A stretch of 5,393 nt of DNA from Clostridia bacterium (GCA_900767495.1 CAAFZH010000099.1:1-5393); one strand, 5' to 3'. Positions 1-5,158 are shown, numbered from the stretch's first letter. Numbers and translations are program-made. Notes: generated by a model not told the origin, from the sequence alone.

Positions 1-151
1 CGATCATACGAAGGGTGGTGGACTTACCGCAGCCGGAAGGACCGACGAATACGATAAATTCTTTATCTTCGATATCGAGGGTGAAATCGGTAACCGCTAC
101 GACGCCCGATTGATATACCTTATAGATATCCTGCAATCTTAAACTAGCCAT
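1..151 (-). CDS. ugpC: Sugar ABC transporter ATPase, UgpC/MsmX type (N-terminus only)
   Basis: This is the first 50 codons of a nucleotide-binding subunit that would power uptake by a carbohydrate or glycerol-3-phosphate type ABC importer at the inner face of the membrane. The rest lies beyond the left edge. The Walker A motif GPSGCGKST is visible at residues 37-45, preceded by the usual N-terminal A-loop region; Tyr10 or Tyr13 (IYKVY) is the likely aromatic base-stacking residue. The pattern MASLRLxxIYKVY and the segment EFIVFVGPSGCGKSTTLRMI are characteristic of the MalK/UgpC/MsmX branch. Members of this branch can serve several sugar importers, so the substrate cannot be read from this fragment. 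The start is the ATG at 149-151, supported by a strong GGGAGG ribosome binding site eight to ten bases upstream. It is transcribed away from the gene at 336 from its own promoter (206-234). No permease or binding-protein gene is visible. The symbol is the common annotation name; msmX is equally possible. Confidence 0.93.
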   Translation of the reverse strand, partial: MASLRLQDIYKVYQSGVVAVTDFTLDIEDKEFIVFVGPSGCGKSTTLRMI

Positions 152-205
152 AATTTCCTCCCGATCCGTCTTTTTCTAATGAAAGACAAAATCATCTTTG
201 TACTT

Positions 206-234
206 ATTATATATTATTTTGAAAATAATATCAA
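206..234 (-). promoter_or_regulatory. Sigma-A promoter of the ABC ATPase gene
   Basis: On the minus strand a -35 box TTGATA (234-229) and a perfect -10 box TATAAT (211-206) are separated by exactly 17 bases. Transcription would begin near 199, giving a leader of just under 50 bases that carries the GGGAGG ribosome binding site. The spacer between the boxes is almost entirely filled by a perfect palindrome, described separately. Box match and spacing are seen; promoter activity is inferred. Confidence 0.75.
211..231. promoter_or_regulatory. Perfect AT-rich palindrome inside promoter, candidate operator
   Basis: Two 10-base arms, ATATTATTTT (211-220) and its exact reverse complement (222-231), flank a single central G at 221. 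The palindrome spans the whole promoter spacer, the inner half of the -35 box and the last base of the -10 box of the ABC ATPase promoter. A dimeric repressor bound here would block RNA polymerase. The odd-centred AT-rich form resembles the general shape of Fur/PerR-class boxes, but I cannot assign a regulator. In AT-rich DNA a palindrome of this length can also arise by chance. Confidence 0.45.
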
Positions 235-297
235 CGGCATTTATAACAAAATTTTTACCCCTCTTTTATTTATTTTGTACATACGCGCTAAATGCGT

Positions 298-326
298 TTG
301 CATTTTTTTATCAAAATTGTTATAAT
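298..326 (+). promoter_or_regulatory. Extended -10 promoter of the carbamoyltransferase-like gene
   Basis: A consensus -10 box TATAAT (321-326) is preceded by T318-G319-N, the extended -10 element. A weak -35 box TTGCAT (298-303, three of six consensus bases) lies 17 bases upstream. The -10 box ends nine bases before the ATG at 336, so transcription should start within a few bases of the start codon (about 331-336). No ribosome binding site is visible before this ATG. Together this predicts a leaderless or nearly leaderless mRNA. Confidence 0.6.
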
Positions 327-335
327 TATCACGCT

Positions 336-1241
336 ATGAATATCAATTCTTATAAATCGACGGGGGTGCTAAACAAAAAACACCTCGTAAGTTTACAAAA
401 CTACACCGAAGAAAATATATACGAAATACTCTTTGCCGCAAAGGAAATCACCGCTCGCCTTGCCGCGGGCGAAAAACTTACCGCGCTTAAAAACAAATAT
501 ATATACCTTATAACCAAGCGCGGGTTTTCGCGCTCGCGCATTGCATTTGAAACGGCAGTAAGCAAACTTTCGGGGACGTCCACGGTTTCGACCATGCACG
601 GCTCGGATATCGACTCGGTTCTTAAAGACGGTCTTTCCCTGGCGGCGATTGCTGAATACGGCGTAAACGCCATAATGGTAAGCACCGAAATGAGTACCGA
701 CGCCGAAACGCTTGAAAAAAACGTAAGTCTGCCCGTTATCAACGCCAACTCCAAAAGCGGTCCGTGCGAGGCCCTCGCCGCGCTTTTGACCGTGTGGGAG
801 AAAAAAGGCAGGTTGTCGGGACTTAAAGTTGCCGTTATCGGCGACGCGGAGGAGGCGTCCGACGGATTTATTTATGCGTTTATAAAATGCGGCGCGGACG
901 TAACCGCGATTTGCCCCGAAGGTAACCGTCCGCAGGAAAAAACGTTGGGGTACTGCGCGCAGTACGGCGACGTTATAGTAACCGACGATATAAAGTCCGG
1001 CGTTGCCGACGCCGACGTAATTTACGTTTCGGGCAAAAATTCGGGTGAAAAATTCGTTCTGACCGAAGAACTTTTACAGACGGCTAAGCCCGACGCGATA
1101 GTTCTGCACGTTCTGCCCGTGCCGTGCGAAAATGCGAATCTTACAGAAGACGTTATAAAATCGCGCAATTTCACAGCGCTGGAACAAGCGGTTAATCTGC
1201 AAAGAATTTTAACGGCGGCGTTATATTTATTAGTTAAATAA
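336..1241 (+). CDS. Degenerate ornithine carbamoyltransferase-like protein
   Basis: A 301-residue protein with the ornithine/aspartate carbamoyltransferase fold, somewhat shorter than typical OTCase. The N-terminal carbamoyl-phosphate domain (about 1-145) begins with the OTCase-like HLVSLQNYTEENI. The second domain contains the OTCase-like stretch ALLTVWEKKGRLSGLKVAVIGD (149-170, quoted here as landmarks only). Key active-site residues are altered. The STRTR loop is FSRSR (64-68). The arginine of the DAIMIRT motif is Ser116. HPCQ is GPCE (142-145). The DxWxSMG loop is replaced by VSGKNSG (231-237). The catalytic cysteine of HCLP is Val259 (HVLP, 258-261). The C-terminal QAENR motif is QAVNL. 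Classical transcarbamoylation of ornithine is therefore unlikely; a binding or regulatory role, or an unusual substrate, is inferred. The frame stays open upstream to 198, but ATG 336 fits both family alignment and promoter position. No arginine genes are adjacent; it stands as a single gene divergent from the ABC ATPase. Confidence 0.85.
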   Translation: MNINSYKSTGVLNKKHLVSLQNYTEENIYEILFAAKEITARLAAGEKLTALKNKYIYLITKRGFSRSRIAFETAVSKLSGTSTVSTMHGSDIDSVLKDGLSLAAIAEYGVNAIMVSTEMSTDAETLEKNVSLPVINANSKSGPCEALAALLTVWEKKGRLSGLKVAVIGDAEEASDGFIYAFIKCGADVTAICPEGNRPQEKTLGYCAQYGDVIVTDDIKSGVADADVIYVSGKNSGEKFVLTEELLQTAKPDAIVLHVLPVPCENANLTEDVIKSRNFTALEQAVNLQRILTAALYLLVK

Positions 1242-1250
1242 AACATTTTT

Positions 1251-1278
1251 GCGCCCCGCGGCGTTCGCCGCGGGGCGC
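1251..1278. terminator. GC-rich hairpin between convergent genes, probable terminator
   Basis: A perfect 12-bp stem, GCGCCCCGCGGC (1251-1262) with its complement (1267-1278), closes a 4-base loop GTTC. It begins nine bases after the stop of the carbamoyltransferase-like gene and lies three bases beyond the stop of the convergent small gene, so it could end transcripts from both sides. The T-tract is poor in both directions: AGTTTAATAT follows on the plus strand and AAAAATGTTTTATTT on the minus strand. Termination is therefore inferred mainly from position and stem strength. Confidence 0.65.
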
Positions 1279-1281
1279 AGT

Positions 1282-1530
1282 TTAATATATCTCTTTTTCC
1301 ACGAACCATTTTTTTAAAGAATCTTCGTAATACAAATATCTTTTATATCCGTTTATTTCGCACGCAAAGCGAACGGGTATTTCCGCGCCTACGTTGGCGG
1401 GGGCGTATCTCACCTCGCCTACTCTGTCTATATAATATTTAGTTCCGTTTTCCCACTCTATATAGAGGGGTTTCATTTTGCCTTCGGTCGAAAACTCGAC
1501 CGCTACGCACACGTATACTTTAATAAGCAT
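1282..1530 (-). CDS. Small conserved-looking protein of unknown function (82 aa)
   Basis: An 82-residue protein that I can only place, from memory, near a family of short clostridial hypothetical proteins with a pattern like xWEDGRxYxIDRVxxVR...RYTCxIxGKxxYLxxE...WFVE. The matching landmarks here are IEWENGTKYYIDRVGEVRY (about 24-42), a central FACEINGYKRYLYYED segment (about 55-70) and the end KKWFVEKEIY. There is no signal peptide, membrane segment or metal motif; it looks like a small all-beta cytoplasmic protein. I chose the ATG at 1530, not the internal ATG at 1476, because the first 18 residues (MLIKVYVCVAVEFSTEGK) appear to belong to the family's N-terminal strand; only a weak AGG precedes this start. 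It starts 21 bases after the kinase stop, so it is probably the last gene of the operon. Function unknown. Confidence 0.75.
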   Translation of the reverse strand: MLIKVYVCVAVEFSTEGKMKPLYIEWENGTKYYIDRVGEVRYAPANVGAEIPVRFACEINGYKRYLYYEDSLKKWFVEKEIY

Positions 1531-1551
1531 ACGCCTATTATGTGCAAAATT

Positions 1552-2478
1552 TCAATAAATTTTTTCAACAGATATGCGGTCGTAAATTTCGAGGAATTTA
1601 TCCCTGTAAAAGAGGTTGGTTCCCGGGGTGGTAACCGACGCAGTACCCGCCGCGACGGCGCACCTTAAAACTTCTTCCCTGCTCGCGTTCTGCTCGGTCA
1701 TAAGCGCGGCGGCGGCAATCATTCCGTCGCCCGCACCGACAGTACTGTTTACTGCGACGGTCGCGCTTTTACAAAACAGCGCGGAAGATTTATCCACTAA
1801 AAACGCGCCCTTTCTGCCGAGCGACAACATAACGTTTTCCGCACCCGCGTCAAGGAGTTTTCTGCAACCTGCAAGCATATCGTCGAAACCGTCGTAATGT
1901 TCGCCCGTTACCTCCTGTAATTCGTCGAGGTTGGGTTTTACGAGATACGCGCCGCCCGTCAGCGCGGTAACGAGCCTGTCGCCCGTTATATCCAGAATCT
2001 TTTTTACTCCGCCCGGAACGACGCTCGCGAGTTTTAAATAATAATCGTTATCAACTCCCGACGGCAACGAACCGCTCATCACTACGACCGAGGCATTTTT
2101 GGCGAGCGTACCCGTAAGAGATAAAAGTTCCTCTTGTTTTTCTTCCGACACGCGCTCGCCTTTGTCGTTGATTTCCGTCATCATAGAGCGTTTATCGACT
2201 ATTTTATAGTTTGTTCTCGCCGAACCTTTATTCCACACGAAAGTGTTTTTTACGCCCTCGTCGTCGAGAGTGTGAACGAACATCTTTCCGTTATCGTCGA
2301 ACATAAAACCCGTTGCGAAACTGTCGCCGCCGAGCCTTGCCACGCCTATCGCGGCGTTCAGCGCCTTACCCGAATAAGTTATTACTTTATTTTCAATCCG
2401 ATTAAGCGCGCCCGTTTTTAAAGTATCTAATTCTATCGTGCAATCTACGCACGGATTGGGACATACCGATAATATCAT
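1552..2478 (-). CDS. PfkB-family kinase, 1-phosphofructokinase/tagatose-6-phosphate kinase type
   Basis: A 308-residue ribokinase-fold enzyme that should phosphorylate a sugar phosphate with ATP in the cytoplasm; members act on fructose 1-phosphate (FruK) or tagatose 6-phosphate (LacC). The order of motifs fits this branch: N-terminal SVCPNPCVDCTIEL (4-17, family NPAxDxT); substrate-loop segment SGKALNAA (36-43); RTNYKIVD (88-95); GSLPSG (136-141); KPNLDEL (181-187); and the catalytic STVGAGD (245-251), with Asp251 as the expected base. Length is normal. The usual GGKGxN motif reads SGKALN and GAGDS reads GAGDG, so substrate preference may differ. The ATG at 2476-2478 matches the family N-terminus; an in-frame GTG at 2526 would add 16 atypical residues encoded by a hairpin. 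An AAGG lies about 11 bases upstream. It lies 57 bases downstream of the EF-G-like gene. No fructose PTS or lac/tag genes are visible, so the exact substrate is open. Confidence 0.88.
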   Translation of the reverse strand: MILSVCPNPCVDCTIELDTLKTGALNRIENKVITYSGKALNAAIGVARLGGDSFATGFMFDDNGKMFVHTLDDEGVKNTFVWNKGSARTNYKIVDKRSMMTEINDKGERVSEEKQEELLSLTGTLAKNASVVVMSGSLPSGVDNDYYLKLASVVPGGVKKILDITGDRLVTALTGGAYLVKPNLDELQEVTGEHYDGFDDMLAGCRKLLDAGAENVMLSLGRKGAFLVDKSSALFCKSATVAVNSTVGAGDGMIAAAALMTEQNASREEVLRCAVAAGTASVTTPGTNLFYRDKFLEIYDRISVEKIY

Positions 2479-2496
2479 AATTTGGCAAACCTTATT

Positions 2497-2524
2497 GCGC
2501 GCGGAGCGAATCCGCTCCGCGCGC
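2497..2524 (-). other. GC-rich hairpin between GTPase and kinase genes
   Basis: A perfect 12-bp stem, GCGCGCGGAGCG (2497-2508) with its complement (2513-2524), encloses a 4-base loop at 2509-2512. It begins 11 bases after the GTPase stop and ends 18 bases before the kinase ATG, directly beside the probable AAGG ribosome binding site. There is no T-tract after it on the minus strand (AATAAGG follows), and no room for a promoter between it and the kinase. It is more likely an attenuator, RNA-processing or stability element, or a translation-control hairpin, than a full terminator. Confidence 0.55.
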
Positions 2525-2535
2525 ACCTGTTAATT

Positions 2536-4587
2536 TTATTTTTTCGCCTGCGCGATAACTTTATCCTGCAAGGCGGACGGGAGTTCCTCGTAACGTGCGA
2601 AAACCGTACTATAAGAGCCTCTTCCCTGCGTCATACTTCTTAAATCGGTAGCGTATTTCAGTATTTCGGCTTGCGGTGCTTCGGCGGTGATAACGGTCTT
2701 TCCGTCTACAGAATCCGTACCGAGAATACGACCTCTGCGCTTGTTCATATCGCCGAAAATATCGCCCATATAACTTTCGGGAACGGTGATTTTCATTTCC
2801 ATAACAGGCTCGAGTATACAAGGCGACGCCTTACTCATTCCGTCCTGATAAGCGAGTTTCGCGGCTGAAACGAATGCCACCTCTTTGCTGTCTACGGGGT
2901 GCGAACTTCCGTCGAAAAGCGTGCATTTAAGGTTTACGACGGGATATCCCGCCAAAACGCCCTCCTTAATCGCCTCACGCAAGCCTTTATCCACCGCGGG
3001 AATAAATTGTTTCGGTACTACGCCGCCGACTACCGCGTCTACGAATTCGTATTCGCCGTCCTCCGCGCCCGGCTCGAAACTCTCTTTACAATGTCCGTAC
3101 TGTCCCGCGCCGCCCGATTGCTTTTTATGTTTACCCTCGCCCTCTGCAACCTTTCTGACGGTTTCTCTGTACGCTACTCTCGGCTCACAAAGCACAGCCT
3201 CGCAACCGAATTTGCTTTTAAGTTTTTTACAAAGAACGGAAAGTTGAGTTTCGCCTACGCCGACTATAAGCATTTCGCCCGTATCGGCGTTCTTTTCGAC
3301 TTTAAACGACGGATCTTCTTCGCGCAGTTTTTTAAGCCCCGCGAAAATCTTATCTTCGTCGCCCTTTTTAGCCGCGTAAACCGCCATAGCGTATTCCGCG
3401 TCCGGGACTTCGATATTCGGCATAACCGTTTTTCCGTCCGCACTTAAAGTATCGCCCGTGGCTACGTCGTCGAGTTTGGCAAACGCGCCTATGTCGCCTG
3501 CGATTATCTCCTCCGCGGGAAGTTGCTTTTTACCGCGCAGATAGTACAACGCGCTGACCTTTTCGCTCTCGCCCGTGCGGGCGTTTATAAGTGCGTCGCC
3601 GGGTTTGATTTTGCCCGAGAACACTCTGAACATATTGAGTTTTCCGACGAACGGATCGACGACTGTTTTAAAAATCTGAGCCGTAGGTTTCGCGTTTTCG
3701 TCGGCTTTTACGGTTATTTTTTCGCCGTTTTCGGTTGCAACGCGTTCTTTGGCGTCCGCAGGCGAAACGAGCGTGGACACCATTTTATCCATGAGGTTGA
3801 ATATTCCCTGATTTTTAAGCGCGCTGCCGCCTAATACGGTTATCGTGGAACAAGCCTTTACGCCGAGTTTTACGCCTCTTTCGATTTCTTCGCCCGAAAG
3901 GTCGCCTTCGGCAAAGAATTTATCCAATAAAGTTTCGTCGTTTTCCGCCGCCGCCTCGCAAAGCGCCTGATGCGCCTCCTCGTAGTCGGCTTTAAGATTT
4001 TCGGGTATGGGGTGTTCGTTGCGTTCCCAGTCGCGCAGAACTCCGTAGGCAACCTTGACGAAACCTTTCATTTTTTCGTCTACCATATTAGGTATAATCA
4101 TCGGCGCGATTTTGTTGCCGTATTTTTCCTTCACGGCGTGTACGGTTTTAACGAAGTTTGAATTATCTTTATCGAGTCCGTTTATAAAAAGTATAGACGG
4201 TATTCGGTTTTTAAGACAGTATTCGATAGCCTTTTCGGTGCCGACCGTCAGAGTGCCGTTTGCACCCGTAACGATGAGCGCGTTATCCGCCGCCGCAAGA
4301 GCCGCACCGCGTTCGCCCTCGAAATCGAAAAACCCGGGAACGTCTATAAGATTGAAATAAACGTGCCTGTTTTTGCGATCGGTGTATTCGCACCGCGAAA
4401 CGGTTAAACTTATCGAAGTTTTTCTCGCGATTTCTTCAGCGTCGTAATCGCTTACGGTGTTGCCGTCGTCGACTCTGCCCTGACGGTCTATAACGCCCGC
4501 GTTGAATAAAATCGCCTCGGTTAAAGTAGTTTTGCCTTCGCCGCTATGACCTATTATAGCGACGTTTCTGATTTCGCTTGTAATCAT
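2536..4587 (-). CDS. fusA2: Elongation factor G-like GTPase (EF-G2 type)
   Basis: A 683-residue five-domain translational GTPase paralogous to EF-G, expected to bind GTP and the ribosome; the cellular role of this branch is poorly defined. G domain (about 1-280): P-loop GHSGEGKT (13-20), switch I around RKTSIS (55-60), DVPGF (82-86), NGLD (136-139), GSAL (254-257). Domain II about 300-385, domain III about 395-465, domain IV from about 470 with SGGAGQYGH (491-499) and DGSSHPVDSKEVAF (560-573), domain V from about 590 with EPVMEMKITVPE and GDMNKRRGRILG. The P-loop form GHxxxGKTTL and the aromatic residue in place of the DTPGH histidine separate it from canonical EF-G (GHVDAGKTT). Tetracycline-resistance TetM proteins also keep the canonical forms. 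Start ATG 4585-4587 has an AAAGGCGG ribosome binding site about ten bases upstream and a clear promoter at 4634-4662. It heads the operon with the kinase and the 82-residue protein. The symbol denotes the EF-G2 paralogue, not the main fusA. Confidence 0.93.
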   Translation of the reverse strand: MITSEIRNVAIIGHSGEGKTTLTEAILFNAGVIDRQGRVDDGNTVSDYDAEEIARKTSISLTVSRCEYTDRKNRHVYFNLIDVPGFFDFEGERGAALAAADNALIVTGANGTLTVGTEKAIEYCLKNRIPSILFINGLDKDNSNFVKTVHAVKEKYGNKIAPMIIPNMVDEKMKGFVKVAYGVLRDWERNEHPIPENLKADYEEAHQALCEAAAENDETLLDKFFAEGDLSGEEIERGVKLGVKACSTITVLGGSALKNQGIFNLMDKMVSTLVSPADAKERVATENGEKITVKADENAKPTAQIFKTVVDPFVGKLNMFRVFSGKIKPGDALINARTGESEKVSALYYLRGKKQLPAEEIIAGDIGAFAKLDDVATGDTLSADGKTVMPNIEVPDAEYAMAVYAAKKGDEDKIFAGLKKLREEDPSFKVEKNADTGEMLIVGVGETQLSVLCKKLKSKFGCEAVLCEPRVAYRETVRKVAEGEGKHKKQSGGAGQYGHCKESFEPGAEDGEYEFVDAVVGGVVPKQFIPAVDKGLREAIKEGVLAGYPVVNLKCTLFDGSSHPVDSKEVAFVSAAKLAYQDGMSKASPCILEPVMEMKITVPESYMGDIFGDMNKRRGRILGTDSVDGKTVITAEAPQAEILKYATDLRSMTQGRGSYSTVFARYEELPSALQDKVIAQAKK

Positions 4588-4613
4588 GTTTTTTTCCGCC
4601 TTTCATTTATTGC

Positions 4614-4625
4614 GGTCTTTCGACC
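4614..4625 (-). promoter_or_regulatory. GAAA-tetraloop hairpin at 5' end of operon mRNA
   Basis: On the minus strand GGTC-GAAA-GACC forms a 4-bp stem closed by a GNRA tetraloop. It begins one to two bases after the predicted transcription start (about 4627) of the EF-G-like operon and 26 bases before its ATG. Short 5'-terminal hairpins can protect mRNA from 5'-end-dependent decay. The stem is short and the function is inference. Confidence 0.35.
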
Positions 4626-4633
4626 TTTAACTT

Positions 4634-4662
4634 ATTATACTACGCGGAAAAACGAATTTCAA
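4634..4662 (-). promoter_or_regulatory. Sigma-A promoter of the EF-G-like/kinase operon
   Basis: On the minus strand a -35 box TTGAAA (4662-4657) and a perfect -10 box TATAAT (4639-4634) are exactly 17 bases apart, an almost consensus housekeeping promoter. The predicted start near 4627 gives a leader of about 40 bases holding a small hairpin and the AAAGGCGG ribosome binding site. No operator-like repeat overlaps the boxes. Confidence 0.8.
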
Positions 4663-4701
4663 CCGACTTTTAAAAATTTTCGATATTTTTTTAAAGTAGT
4701 C

Positions 4702-4852
4702 ATCCCCTATCGGCACTTCGTGCCACTTCCCCCGAAGGAGGAAGCAAGATTAGTTTTTTGTGTAACGATTATATTTTATTTAATTTTAACGAAAAACATT
4801 CTTTTTGCTTCCACCTTCGGGGGAAGTGTCGGCAACGCCGACGATAGGGGAT
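4702..4852. repeat. Inverted pair of double-hairpin repeat units (MITE-like)
   Basis: Two related units face each other: 4702-4747 on plus and 4852-4805 on minus, around a 57-base AT-rich centre (4748-4804). Both begin ATCCCCTATC and share ACTTCCCCCGAAGG followed by GGAAGCAA. Each unit is itself two successive hairpins. The first hairpin differs in sequence but not in form: GGCAC-TTC-GTGCC at 4712-4724 against GTCGGC-AAC-GCCGAC at 4828-4842. The second is built from CTTCC...GGAAG. No open reading frame lies inside and no target-site duplication is evident. It resembles non-autonomous short mobile repeats mobilised in trans; that origin is inference. Confidence 0.7.
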
Positions 4853-4859
4853 AAAAAGA

Positions 4860-4958
4860 ACGTCATATTGAGCGATAGCGAAATATCCCACCGAAAAAGT
4901 ACGGGACATCTACTCTTCACTTGCTCGGTGGGATTCTTCACTACGTTCAGAATGACGT
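4860..4958. repeat. Short interspersed repeat, second family, complete copy
   Basis: A 99-base element with long imperfect inverted ends: 4860-4894 begins ACGTCATATTGAGCGATAGC, and 4925-4958 ends TTCAGAATGACGT. The arms match at roughly four of every five positions, including a shared TCCCACCGA at the inner side. The arms resemble, from memory, the widespread GTCATTCTGAGC...GAAGAATC repeats of many bacterial genomes. It has no coding capacity. The left arm recurs at 4969. Confidence 0.7.
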
Positions 4959-4968
4959 AAAAATAAGT

Positions 4969-5149
4969 ACGTCATATTGAGCGATAGCGAAATATCCCAC
5001 CGAAAAAGTACGCGGCATATACTCCGCAGACCTCCACCCTCCCGGGAGTAGACTCCCCCGATGAAACGGGGGAGGTGGCACGCGTAAGCGTACCGAAAGG
5101 GGGACGGGCTGTCGAGCCTGCCGCGGTCGCATTGCTCCCTCGCAATGAC
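4969..5149. repeat. Second-family repeat, longer copy split by another repeat
   Basis: Bases 4969-5012 are identical to 4860-4903 (44 bases, 109-base period), and similarity continues more weakly for about 17 bases. The expected right arm does not follow. A double-hairpin unit (5053-5105) intervenes, and the block closes at 5116-5149 with a different arm, whose minus strand reads GTCATTGCGAGGGAGC and which holds a 6-bp hairpin CATTGC/GCAATG (5130-5147). The outer ends GTCAT...ATGAC are again inverted, so it reads as one element enlarged by a nested insertion, or as two fused elements. Confidence 0.5.
5053..5105 (-). repeat. Third double-hairpin repeat unit
   Basis: Read on the minus strand this starts GTCCCCCTTTCGG, followed by a first hairpin (5094-5077: seven positions with one mismatch, four-base loop), then CCACCTCCCCCG and a second hairpin (5074-5053: 8-bp stem CTCCCCCG/CGGGGGAG, six-base loop). 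Order and spacing match the units at 4702 and 4852, while the stem sequences differ. It is therefore a diverged member of the same family lying within the second-family copy. Confidence 0.6.
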
Positions 5150-5158
5150 AATAAAAAA

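Noticed and set aside
275..303. Alternative promoter TTGTAC (275-280) for the carbamoyltransferase-like gene
   Set aside because: At 17-base spacing the -10 position reads TTGCAT, a poor match; the extended TATAAT at 321-326 is much better.
198..335. N-terminal extension of the carbamoyltransferase-like frame back to 198
   Set aside because: The extra 46 residues are AT-driven hydrophobic sequence unlike the family, and they overlap the promoter at 298-326. The family N-terminus fits ATG 336.
2479..2526. GTG start at 2526 for the kinase
   Set aside because: The added 16 residues come from a perfect hairpin and do not match the family, whose proteins begin at the MILSVCPNP-like strand.
2899..3447. 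182-codon open frame on the plus strand
   Set aside because: It lies wholly opposite the EF-G-like gene, whose domains are conserved; the frame has no recognisable motif and is a shadow.
2536..4587. Tetracycline ribosomal protection protein (TetM-like)
   Set aside because: The P-loop is GHSGEGKT, not the AHVDAGKT-type form of TetM, and the domain IV and V motifs fit the EF-G2-type paralogue.
4546..4854. 102-codon plus-strand frame
   Set aside because: It crosses the operon promoter and the inverted repeat pair, has no motif and no ribosome binding site.
4860..5012. CRISPR array from the two 44-base repeats
   Set aside because: There are only two repeats, 65 bases apart, with inverted ends and transposable-repeat features, and no leader or cas genes.
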